Below are positions 1-7,726 of a stretch of 64,000 nucleotides of DNA, in pieces (position 1 is the stretch's first letter; every line of letters begins with the position of its first letter). The notes beneath the pieces were generated by a model that saw only the letters and a program-made list of their open reading frames with translations, ran no database searches and was not told where the DNA came from. The translations under genes and the position numbers were made by a program. This DNA is from Marivirga salinae (GTDB lineage Bacteria > Bacteroidota > Bacteroidia > Cytophagales > Cyclobacteriaceae). The stretch spans positions 3,596,001-3,660,000 of the forward strand of contig NZ_CP129971.1 in the NCBI RefSeq assembly GCF_030503855.1, given 5' to 3'.

Positions 1-862
1 GCGAAACATCCCAGCCGTATGGGCTTCGTTCCCAATTGAAATCTTGTTTAATCAGTGACTGATAAGGAGCAAGATCAAAATAATTAGCAGAGGCAGTCAG
101 ACTATTATTTTTGCCCACTAGGGTTTGGGTATATCCTCCACCCAAAGACATAATGCTTATATCTCCTTGACTTCGAAGAGGAATATCTACTGTATTTAAG
201 GCCAAGGCTGATGAAAGAGCTTGCCCATATTCTGCTGAGTAACCGCCCGTGCTAAAAAAAGAACCTTTAAAAAGATTTGGGCTAAATCTTGTGCGAGTCG
301 GAACATTTGAAGCTGTAGTGCCAAAGGCATTTCCAACCTGAAGTCCATCAATAAAAATGGCTGTTTCAGAGGCATCCCCTCCTCTTACAAACAAACGCCC
401 ATCATTCCCAACTGTAGAAGTTCCAGGCAGAGTTTGAAAAGCACCAATAATATCTCCCATAGCGCTTGGCGTAGTCACAATATCCAATGGTTTAAGTACT
501 ACTGCTTTGTTTTCATCCGAAGCTTCCATGGCTCCTGCCGTAATGGTTACAGCGTTTAATTGATCAATAGCTTCCTTAAGTTGAATTTCGATTTCAATTG
601 GACTAGCATTCAAATCAATAGGCAATTCCTGATTCTTATAGCCCACTGATTGAGCAACTAAGAATTGACTGCCTGTTGCTGAAGTTTTAAATGAGAAGAA
701 GCCCTTTGCATTAGTTGAGGTTCCATCATAGGTGTTTTTAATATAGATACTCACACCTGGCAAACTGTCCCCTTTATTGGAGGTGATAAAGCCTGTGATA
801 AGATTTTGTGCTTCTGCTCGAACACTTGAGATTAATATTAATATGATAATTATATTTTTCAT
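1..862 (-). CDS. TonB-dependent receptor, N-terminal part (runs off left edge)
   Basis: This is the first ~287 residues of an outer-membrane TonB-dependent receptor read leftward off the window. The ATG at 860-862 opens a signal peptide ending near RAEAQ. It is followed by a carboxypeptidase-regulatory-like beta-sandwich (about residues 22-105, with GDSLPGVSIYIKNT) and then the plug domain (LPGTSTVGNDGRLFVRGGD, about 150-170). This order is the usual one for Bacteroidota receptors that take up oligomers, siderophores or peptides. The substrate cannot be told because the barrel lies outside the window. There is no DUF4249 or SusD partner upstream of the start, where the neighbour is an S8 protease transcribed the same way. 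Confidence 0.9.
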   Translation of the reverse strand, partial: MKNIIIILILISSVRAEAQNLITGFITSNKGDSLPGVSIYIKNTYDGTSTNAKGFFSFKTSATGSQFLVAQSVGYKNQELPIDLNASPIEIEIQLKEAIDQLNAVTITAGAMEASDENKAVVLKPLDIVTTPSAMGDIIGAFQTLPGTSTVGNDGRLFVRGGDASETAIFIDGLQVGNAFGTTASNVPTRTRFSPNLFKGSFFSTGGYSAEYGQALSSALALNTVDIPLRSQGDISIMSLGGGYTQTLVGKNNSLTASANYFDLAPYQSLIKQDFNWERSPYGWDVS

Positions 863-1042
863 GGTGCTAATGATTGCTGATCTATGCACCAAATGTGGGT
901 TAGTTTTCTATTTTTATAAATTAAAGTTGACTGAAGTGTAGTATTAGTAGGATGAAGTGTAGAGAATGAGGGATTGAATTATACGATAGAAATAAAGCAC
1001 AAGTGGACACTTACGCTATCATATATTGTAAGTTATTAAAAT

Positions 1043-1080
1043 AAAAAAAAGCTGTCCTATATCAAATAAAACAGCTTTTT
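1043..1080 (-). terminator. Intrinsic terminator of the S8 protease gene
   Basis: The arms AAAAAGCTGT and ACAGCTTTTT face each other across a short loop. Read leftward, the stem ends in a U-run. It lies just past the stop codon of the S8 protease gene. Confidence 0.75.
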
Positions 1081-1102
1081 ACCATACAGCATTTAAAATA
1101 TT

Positions 1103-2647
1103 TTATTGCACCGCAGTCAGTGCATTTAAGTTTCCGTATCCGAAATCTGAATTTCTGTTTGGATAAAAATCGGATGATTCTCTAAGCTTTTGCAATACTT
1201 GATCTCTATTCCAAGAAGGATTCTTAGACCAAACCAAAGCTGCGATTCCTGCTGTAGTAGCGGTAGCTACTGAAGATCCACCTACTGTTGAAGGCTGATT
1301 TCCATTCATGGCTACTGAAAGTGGATGCGCATCGGAACCAGCTTTTTCCATCACAACAGTAAAATCAACTTTGCTTCCAGAGTGACAAGTGTTACATCTT
1401 TGATATTGCCCTTCTTTTACTCCCGTTACAGCAACCGTCTCATTCATATTAGCTGGGAAAATAACACCATACCAATTAGTCCAGCTAGTGGAAGTTCCAG
1501 CAGCAGCAAAAATCAATTTACCTCTGCCATAAGCGTAACGTATGCCATCCGCTACTTTAGAATTATTAAAAACATCTCCTATCGACATACTGATGATTTT
1601 AACATCAGAACGATTACCAAGATATACTAAAGCTTCTGTAACTCCATCTTTTTCATTACCGCCATTTACTATCACGTCACTTGTACCTCTTACACCTACT
1701 AAGTTAGCATTATAAGCGACACCAACAGCTGAACCATTATTGCTTCTTGGAGCAGTAGCAACACCAGCCATTGATGTTCCATGACCGCATTTATCATCCG
1801 GTCCGTCATATTTTTTCCACCACCAAGATCCGGTTTGGTAAGTTCCTTTTCGTTCAACTGTTCTGTTTTGAGAGTATCCAGAATTGAATTGACTTCCTAA
1901 ATTATCTTGATCAGGTGATAAGCCAGTGTCAATCATACCAATTGTAATTCCAGCACCAGTACTGTAATTCCAAGCTTGGTCAATTCCCATTTGTGGATAA
2001 TTCCATGACATTTTTGAGCCAGGTGCAATATCAGTATAAAGACCTGATAAATTATAGTTAGGATCATTAGAACACCCTGAATCGCTATATCTTTCGCCTT
2101 CTCCATATTTCTGGAACTCTACTTGATAGCCTAGAGGTTCAATATATCGAACATTATCTAGAGATCGCAATCTGCTAATTACTTCTAAATCATAAACCCT
2201 CATTTCTATGAAAGGCAATACTTCATGGGAGAAATTAGGTAATTCCGTATCTGTAATTTCTATTTGTCTTTTTCTTTCAAGTACTGAACGAGTCTCTTCT
2301 ATAATATCTGTTCTTGAACTTATCCAATTAGGATTTTGCACATTAATTGAGGTCATTCGTTCATTGATATTTTGCTCACCTTTGGCTAAATAACCAACTG
2401 TCAGAATACTGTCAGAATGTACTAAAGCACTCCATAGTTGCACATCATTGAGTTCTGACCAGTTGAATTCACTCTTCTTTTCTAATGCGCTTTTAATAAT
2501 GGCATCAATCTCTGATTTCGGGACTATATCAATCTCTTGCTCTGGTTGAATATTTTCATCAATTAGGCTTAAATCTTCATTATCTTGCCTACAAGACCAT
2601 AAAAGAGCTGAAGCAATAAATACTGTTAAAATTTTTCTCATTTCCAT
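1103..2647 (-). CDS. S8 (subtilisin-like) peptidase lipoprotein
   Basis: This is a 514-residue secreted serine protease. The N-terminus is a lipoprotein signal with lipobox LLWSC (Cys19), so the protein is probably membrane-anchored. A ~170-residue inhibitor-like propeptide region precedes the catalytic domain. The triad is visible: Asp240 in MIDTGLS, His289 in GHGTSMAG and Ser459 in GGSSVATA. The oxyanion-hole position that is normally Asn (AAGN) reads AAGT here (Thr385), which is unusual and may lower activity. A CNTCH string at 418-422 lies inside the protease fold and is more likely a disulfide or metal site than haem. It stands alone between a TonB receptor and an intergenic repeat element. 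Its substrate is unknown. An alternative ATG lies two codons downstream. Confidence 0.88.
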   Translation of the reverse strand: MEMRKILTVFIASALLWSCRQDNEDLSLIDENIQPEQEIDIVPKSEIDAIIKSALEKKSEFNWSELNDVQLWSALVHSDSILTVGYLAKGEQNINERMTSINVQNPNWISSRTDIIEETRSVLERKRQIEITDTELPNFSHEVLPFIEMRVYDLEVISRLRSLDNVRYIEPLGYQVEFQKYGEGERYSDSGCSNDPNYNLSGLYTDIAPGSKMSWNYPQMGIDQAWNYSTGAGITIGMIDTGLSPDQDNLGSQFNSGYSQNRTVERKGTYQTGSWWWKKYDGPDDKCGHGTSMAGVATAPRSNNGSAVGVAYNANLVGVRGTSDVIVNGGNEKDGVTEALVYLGNRSDVKIISMSIGDVFNNSKVADGIRYAYGRGKLIFAAAGTSTSWTNWYGVIFPANMNETVAVTGVKEGQYQRCNTCHSGSKVDFTVVMEKAGSDAHPLSVAMNGNQPSTVGGSSVATATTAGIAALVWSKNPSWNRDQVLQKLRESSDFYPNRNSDFGYGNLNALTAVQ

Positions 2648-2835
2648 AGTGATTAGTTTTGGTTTTAATTTATGCTGTATGCAGAGTAATTTGCAAAACT
2701 TAAATTTAACTTACAAGCGTTTGTTAGAATTATATTTGAATTTATCTAAGAAATAGAGAATTAAAATCTAGGAAAATTAGTCTTTAAAGGAGATTACGCA
2801 ATATATTTTAAAATATAAATGGAGTGAGAATTAGG

Positions 2836-3027
2836 AAACACGAGCTGGGAAGCTCACTTCTAGCTCTAAGCACAAGCGGACGCTTTCGCTAGTGCAATTA
2901 GGTTCAATTTTGCTCTGGTCCAAGCGTCCACTTGGACCAATCTAGGCTAGGGCTAGCATTTGAACGTTCTCCGATATCTAATTCCTTTGTAATGCACTTC
3001 CTAGCTAGGAGCCTCCTAGGTCGTGCC
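2836..3027. repeat. Structured intergenic repeat element (long imperfect inverted repeat)
   Basis: This covers most of the gene-free stretch 2648-3058. The outer arms CACGAGCTGGGAAGCTC (near 2841) and GAGCCTCCTAGGTCGTG (near 3010) are imperfect inverted repeats. Between them lie two GGACGC-type palindromes, including GGTCCAAGCGTCCACTTGG near 2920. Similar short palindromes occur near 991, 27815 and 31530. No open frame fills the element. It resembles a REP- or MITE-like intergenic element. The rest of the gap is AT-rich with nothing recognisable. Confidence 0.55.
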
Positions 3028-3058
3028 TTTTATATGATTGTAAATAAAGAATGAATCA

Positions 3059-3835
3059 TTACTTTTTTTCAAAATAGACTTCCTTACCATCATATTTGAT
3101 TAAATATCGGCCTCTTGGTAGTTTTCGAATATCACAGGAAACACCTTTTCCTCTTTTAATTATTCTACTGTTATTATTATAGAGCAAATAACTAACCTCT
3201 TCTGTAAATTCAATAATCCAATTATCTTCATTAATAGCATGGCTTATTTCCGATTTATCTGAATGGAAATTAAAACTTTCTGAAAGTTTGACCTCCATAT
3301 CAGGTTCATGGTATTGCACTCTATATAAATTATCTCCTTTAATATGATCCAGTTCAATACTGTGCTGATTAATAAAAATTCCACCTTTAGTTTTTACAGT
3401 ATCAAGAGGAAACCATCCATCCTCAGTATCTTTTTCCACTATATAAAATCCATCTTTAGATTCCTTGGTGGTAATCCAAATCATCTGATTCTCATCTACA
3501 TAGACTTTTAGCCAGCTAAATTTCAAATCACCTTGAATTACTTCCGGATTTATGAGCTCTGGTTGACAGTCATCATGATGAACTATTCGAATCACAACTC
3601 TCGTTTCTGGTTCGAGATTTTGTAAATCAACCTCATAAGCCGAAACAGTGGGGCTTTCAACCACTAATTTACCATTCAAATATATTTTCTCGATACAAAA
3701 ACCAGAATCTTGCCCTAAATAAGGATTTCTAACAAATACATTTTCTCCTTGATAAAAACCTCTAAAATAGCTGTCTTTACCAATTAGCGAATAGGATAAG
3801 CTAATTAATAATATGAGGAATAAATGTTTTTTCAT
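3059..3835 (-). CDS. Secreted protein of unknown function
   Basis: This is a 258-residue protein with a clear signal peptide (MKKHLFLILLISLSYSLIG). The rest is beta-rich and hydrophilic with no motif I recognise. The last ~60 residues (IIKRGKGVSCDIRKLPRGRY..LIKYDGKEVYFEKK) resemble the compact C-terminal beta-module of secreted Bacteroidota proteins, but the usual T9SS signature is weak. It lies 18 bp downstream of the FtsX-type permease gene on the same strand, so the two may be co-transcribed. No function is proposed. Confidence 0.7.
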   Translation of the reverse strand: MKKHLFLILLISLSYSLIGKDSYFRGFYQGENVFVRNPYLGQDSGFCIEKIYLNGKLVVESPTVSAYEVDLQNLEPETRVVIRIVHHDDCQPELINPEVIQGDLKFSWLKVYVDENQMIWITTKESKDGFYIVEKDTEDGWFPLDTVKTKGGIFINQHSIELDHIKGDNLYRVQYHEPDMEVKLSESFNFHSDKSEISHAINEDNWIIEFTEEVSYLLYNNNSRIIKRGKGVSCDIRKLPRGRYLIKYDGKEVYFEKK

Positions 3836-3853
3836 GGTTCTATTACTTATCGA

Positions 3854-5092
3854 TCATTCATATCTTAATGATTCGATAGGATCTAGTTTTGAGGCTTTAT
3901 AAGCTGGATAATAACCAGACATTAAACCTACTATTAAGCAAATTATCACACCCACAATCATCCACAACCAAGGCACTACGAATCCTCCATCACCTACTAA
4001 TGCGGATATTCCATTCCCAATACTTATACCTAAAATTATGCCAGCTATTCCTCCTAATTGACAAATTACTATAGCTTCCCATAAAAATTGTAAACGGATT
4101 TTTGAAGGGGACGCACCAATAGCTTTTCTAATTCCAATTTCTCTTGTTCTCTCCGTTACGGAAACCATCATAATATTCATTAAGCCTATTGAAGCACCCA
4201 AAAGTGTGATTGCACCTATTGCAAAACCTCCAATTCTCAAGTAGCCTGCTATTTCCTCCATTCTTTCAGCTAAGGATTCACTTTTTTGGATATTGAAAGA
4301 ATTTTCTTGACCGATGCCATCCCCTCTAATTCCGCGCATAACTCCTGTTGCTTCAGCTATACCTTGTTCCATAAAAATAGGATCAGGAACTGAAACCGTA
4401 ATATTATATTGTAGAGTACGGTTTGCAAACAAAGTAGATAGACCAACGGGAATTAAAACAGATTGATCAGCTCCTCCTCCTCCCATTCCACCTTGCTCTT
4501 TTAAAACGCCAATAACCTTAAAACGAGAGCCAAAAAATGAAATATCTTTATTGATAGGATCGACATTTTCTTTGAATAATTTATCGACTACATTCGCACC
4601 CAAAATAACAACCCCACTATTATTCTGAATTTCTAAAGGAGCAAAATTTCGCCCCTTATCAATTTCATAAGCTTTTTGTATTAAGTAGTTTTCATCTGCA
4701 GAATAAACATCTATAGTTGGTGTAGTCTTTTCAGATTTATACTTTAACTCGGCACTGCCTGTCATTCTAGTATAAACAGAAACATCCCCTACAAAATTAT
4801 ACTTATCTTTAAATTGAATCGCTTCTTTGTAGCCAATCGGCTCATAGCTTTTTTCCTTTTTCCCTTCGGAAGTACTTCTTCTTCCATCCAATCCCCTAGC
4901 TTCTATATCAAAATTATTTGCACCTAAACCCGCTAAATTCCCACTTACAGAACTTTGTATTCCGTCAATAGCTGTTAGAATGCCCACCAATGCAGTGATA
5001 CCAATTGCAATAATTGCAGCAGTTAAAATCGTTCTCAATCGATTGCCTTTAATCGACCTTACGCCTTCTTTAATATTTTCCAGATAATCCAA
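3854..5092 (-). CDS. ABC transporter permease, MacB/FtsX type
   Basis: This is a 412-residue inner-membrane permease with the MacB architecture. There is one N-terminal membrane helix (about residues 18-40), a large periplasmic domain (MacB_PCD, about 45-265), and three C-terminal helices forming the FtsX domain (about 280-400). The marker sequence [17 protein letters not shown] is present at about 312-328. Such proteins pair with a LolD/MacB-type ATPase for lipoprotein release or mechanotransmission, but no ATPase gene is adjacent. The partner must be elsewhere. The ATG start follows an AT-rich leader. Confidence 0.9.
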   Translation of the reverse strand: MDYLENIKEGVRSIKGNRLRTILTAAIIAIGITALVGILTAIDGIQSSVSGNLAGLGANNFDIEARGLDGRRSTSEGKKEKSYEPIGYKEAIQFKDKYNFVGDVSVYTRMTGSAELKYKSEKTTPTIDVYSADENYLIQKAYEIDKGRNFAPLEIQNNSGVVILGANVVDKLFKENVDPINKDISFFGSRFKVIGVLKEQGGMGGGGADQSVLIPVGLSTLFANRTLQYNITVSVPDPIFMEQGIAEATGVMRGIRGDGIGQENSFNIQKSESLAERMEEIAGYLRIGGFAIGAITLLGASIGLMNIMMVSVTERTREIGIRKAIGASPSKIRLQFLWEAIVICQLGGIAGIILGISIGNGISALVGDGGFVVPWLWMIVGVIICLIVGLMSGYYPAYKASKLDPIESLRYE

Positions 5093-5327
5093 AAGCAGTT
5101 ATTTTTTTTGTAAATTTTAGCAATTTAATGTGATTATGCACGATATATTACATAAAAGTAAGAAACTTTGATTTGAAACTCCATTTATATTATTTTGTTA
5201 TACATTTAAGAATCAAACTTAATTAAATAGTGACTATTAGTCAACTACATATAAAAACTATGTAATATATTGATATTCAGAAACATAAATAATATTTTGT
5301 GTGACTAAATTTTAGAACCTATATAAT

Positions 5328-6597
5328 ATGACTCAAAAATTTTTCCTATTTATATTTACTATTTTCATTTCGTCTCAAAGTTTGAAAGCCAATCAAATTT
5401 TAATCCCTATGGATGAGGAACAGTCCAATCACTTGAAAGCTTATGGATTAGCCTTTTGGGTATTGGAAAAGGAAATACCTGTTGATTGGTTATTGAATTA
5501 TAGAGGTGGTAGCTTTTTGATTGAAAGTAAACAATCCATCATCAATGAATTAATCATAAGAGGAGTTTCTTATGAAATAATTTCAGATGCTGTTGCCAAT
5601 AATATGTTGGATGAAATTGCCAGTCCATCATTCTAATAAAGACGCTATGCGATTGGATAAAGTCCCGAAAATTGCCGTTTATTCTCCAAAATCAAAACAA
5701 CCCTGGGATGATGCAGTAACACTAGTATTGACGTATGCCGAAATTCCTTATGATGTGATTTTCGATGATGAAATTATGACGGAAGGATTGACTGATTACG
5801 ATTGGTTGCATTTACACCATGAAGATTTCACTGGACAATACGGAAAATTTTACAGAAGCTATGCCAACCAACCTTGGTACATACAACAACAAAAAGAATA
5901 TGAAGCCATGGCCAAAAAACATGGTTTCAGAAAAGTATCGCAACTTAAACTTGCTATAACCCAGAAAATAAGAGGCTTCGTGAATAAAGGAGGTTTTCTA
6001 TTTGCTATGTGTTCTGCCACGGATACTTACGATATTGCATTGGCTGCAGCAGGAGTTGATATAGCGGCCAGAATGTATGACGGAGACCCAGCAGACCCAA
6101 ATGCTCAGGAAAAACTAGACTATGAGCAAACTTTAGCTTTCGAGGATTTCAAACTCGAAATGAATCCGCTAGAATACGAATATTCCAATATTGATCAAAA
6201 TCAAATTGACAGACCTGGAATGAAAGAAGGGAATGATTTCTTCACACTATTTGAGTTCTCTGCAAAATGGGATCCTATTCCTACTATGCTTACCCAAAAT
6301 CATGAGAAACTAGTGAAAGGATTTATGGGACAGACTACCGCATATAAAAAGAGCTTGATAAAACCTGATGTGGTGATTTTAGGTGAAAACTCTTCCGTAA
6401 GTGAGGCGCGTTACATTCACGGAATTTTCGGTAATGGCTTTTGGACATTCTATGGCGGACATGATCCAGAAGATTATCAGCATTTTGTAGGTGAACCGCC
6501 AACCGATTTAAATTTGCATCCTAATTCTCCAGGATATCGATTGATCCTAAACAATATATTATTTCCGGCTGCTAAAAAGAAAAAGAAAAAGACTTAA
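5328..6597 (+). pseudogene. Frameshifted secreted protein of the family annotated 'asparagine synthetase B'
   Basis: Two overlapping frames form one gene. Residues 1-101 (signal peptide, then ILIPMDEEQSNHLKAYG and LLNYRGGSF) stop at a TAA at 5634. The downstream frame continues with RLDKVPKIAVYSPKSKQPWD through LHLHHEDFTGQYGKFY to the stop at 6597. Skipping one base near 5631 joins ..IASPS to SNKDAMRLDK and gives about 422 residues, the length I expect for the family. The family label is doubtful because no N-terminal Cys or ATP-pyrophosphatase motif of real AsnB is visible. It looks like a secreted glutamine-amidotransferase-like or unknown domain. The disruption may be genuine or a one-base sequence error. 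Confidence 0.75.
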
Positions 6598-6655
6598 TTA
6601 GATAAATACAATTAAAACATTTGGCTAATTCGGTTGTTATCAAATTAAACTTCTG

Positions 6656-6696
6656 AGAATTATGATAATTTAATAGTCATATTTTATCATAATTCT
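6656..6696. terminator. Perfect 13-bp hairpin downstream of the frameshifted gene
   Basis: AGAATTATGATAA at 6656-6668 and its exact reverse complement at 6684-6696 form a stem with a 15-nt loop, 60 bp after the stop codon. The U-tract is weak, so it is a possible terminator or mRNA-stabilising hairpin. The remaining AT-rich sequence up to 6820 shows nothing else. Confidence 0.5.
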
Positions 6697-6825
6697 TACC
6701 TCTATTCCTTTCTTTATTTTCATAACCGTCCGAATAATTATATGTATATATTTATAATATAATTAATTATCCCATGATTTATTTAATCGGTTAAAATACA
6801 ATATTACAGATAGTTATACTTTTAC

Positions 6826-6855
6826 TTGTATTGTAATTTTGAGAATCTACCTTTG
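6826..6855 (+). promoter_or_regulatory. Bacteroidota-type promoter for the small peptide operon
   Basis: TTG at 6826-6828 and TACCTTTG at 6848-6855 are 19 bp apart. This matches the TTG-N19-TAnnTTTG layout of primary-sigma promoters in Bacteroidota. The predicted transcript starts near 6862, about 33 nt before the ATG at 6895. Confidence 0.65.
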
Positions 6856-6894
6856 CGCTCTGAAAATTTAAAATAACCCCAAAAAGTACAAGAA

Positions 6895-7020
6895 ATGAAC
6901 ACTACTACTACAAAAAACAATTCTAAAGCAAACACAGAAAAAGAACAATTTTTGAACAAAATCTTAACTAAAAAGAAATCACTTTCTCCTATTTGTTCAG
7001 CTATTTGTTCAATTAATTGA
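6895..7020 (+). CDS. 41-residue Cys-containing peptide, candidate modified-peptide precursor
   Basis: This short gene reads as a hydrophilic, Lys/Thr/Asn-rich N-terminus of ~28 residues followed by the compact C-terminus SLSPICSAICSIN with two Cys and five Ser. That leader/core split is typical of ribosomally made, post-translationally modified peptides. It has its own promoter, is followed after 21 bp by a GRDP-like gene, and shares a terminator with it. No lanthipeptide cyclase, radical SAM enzyme or exporter is adjacent, so the modification is a guess. The competing antisense frame (6822-7025) lacks any such context. I do not recognise the peptide family. Confidence 0.55.
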   Translation: MNTTTTKNNSKANTEKEQFLNKILTKKKSLSPICSAICSIN

Positions 7021-7041
7021 TCCATTTTACTTTAGGTAAAA

Positions 7042-7548
7042 ATGATTCAAGAAATTACAAAAACAAATAAAACACTATTGTCTGCTTTAGATTGTGATGA
7101 AGACAATATTATCATTGAAGGTTTTATGGATAGATATACCGTAAACCGAGAAGAAGCAACTGAAATTTTACAAGAAACCAAAAAATGGTTGTGGTTAGCT
7201 TCAGAAAACATCAAAGAGAAAAAAGGGTTTCGACTTTTTATAGACAATTCTCTATTGATCATTGATGAGATGTGGCATAATTTTATATTGCATACAAGGA
7301 TTTACCAAAAATTCTGCAATGAAAAACTGAACTTATTCGTACACCATGAACCTACACCAGCTTCTGAGAAAATAATAGGTTTTGATAGCGAGGTCGAAAA
7401 ACATAAGTTTCAGAATGAACAGGAAGAAAAATTAAGTCAGCAATTATCCTATATTTATGACAAATTGGGAGCTGAAACTGTAAGTAAATGGTACGAGGAA
7501 TTTCCTGAGAAATTTAATGAAGAGAAAATTCATGATTTAAAAAGATAA
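7042..7548 (+). CDS. GRDP-like (glycine-rich-domain-protein N-terminal type) protein
   Basis: This is a 168-residue cytosolic protein with no signal or membrane segment. The central motif LIIDEMWHNFILHTRIYQKFC (residues 72-92) followed by a second histidine pair in FVHHEPTP (101-102) matches the conserved Asp-x-x-Trp-His ... Tyr-x-x-Phe-Cys ... His-His pattern of the GRDP-like/DUF1399 family. These residues could form a metal or catalytic site, but the biochemical role of the family is not established. It starts 21 bp after the 41-residue peptide gene and is followed by a strong terminator, so the two form one unit. It may act on or regulate the peptide. Confidence 0.7.
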   Translation: MIQEITKTNKTLLSALDCDEDNIIIEGFMDRYTVNREEATEILQETKKWLWLASENIKEKKGFRLFIDNSLLIIDEMWHNFILHTRIYQKFCNEKLNLFVHHEPTPASEKIIGFDSEVEKHKFQNEQEEKLSQQLSYIYDKLGAETVSKWYEEFPEKFNEEKIHDLKR

Positions 7549-7570
7549 CTTATCCTTTTATAACTTATCT

Positions 7571-7614
7571 AAAAACGGTAGCAGTAATATCATTTACTTC
7601 TACCGTTTTTTTTT
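7571..7614 (+). terminator. Intrinsic terminator of the peptide/GRDP-like operon
   Basis: AAAAACGGTAG and CTACCGTTTTT form a perfect stem followed by a run of T. It lies 23 bp after the GRDP-like stop codon. Confidence 0.85.
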
Positions 7615-7726
7615 AACTCAATAAATTTATAGAAAATCATACTTTTAGCCCCATATATCATAAAGACTTAAAAATTTTAATTTTAATTCTATATATTTCT
7701 ATTTCAGAGAAATTTTATCCAGCGTA

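Noticed and set aside
1382..1396. CXXCH (CNTCH) in the S8 protease as a c-type haem site
   Set aside because: It lies within the subtilisin fold with no cytochrome-like context, so a disulfide or chance occurrence is more likely.
5328..6597. Functional asparagine synthetase assignment
   Set aside because: The family label is used for similar proteins, but neither the N-terminal nucleophile Cys nor the SGGxDS ATP motif of AsnB is present, and a signal peptide is.
6822..7025. 67-codon leftward frame opposite the 41-residue peptide gene
   Set aside because: The plus strand has a promoter, a leader/core peptide and a downstream partner gene. The antisense frame has no context.
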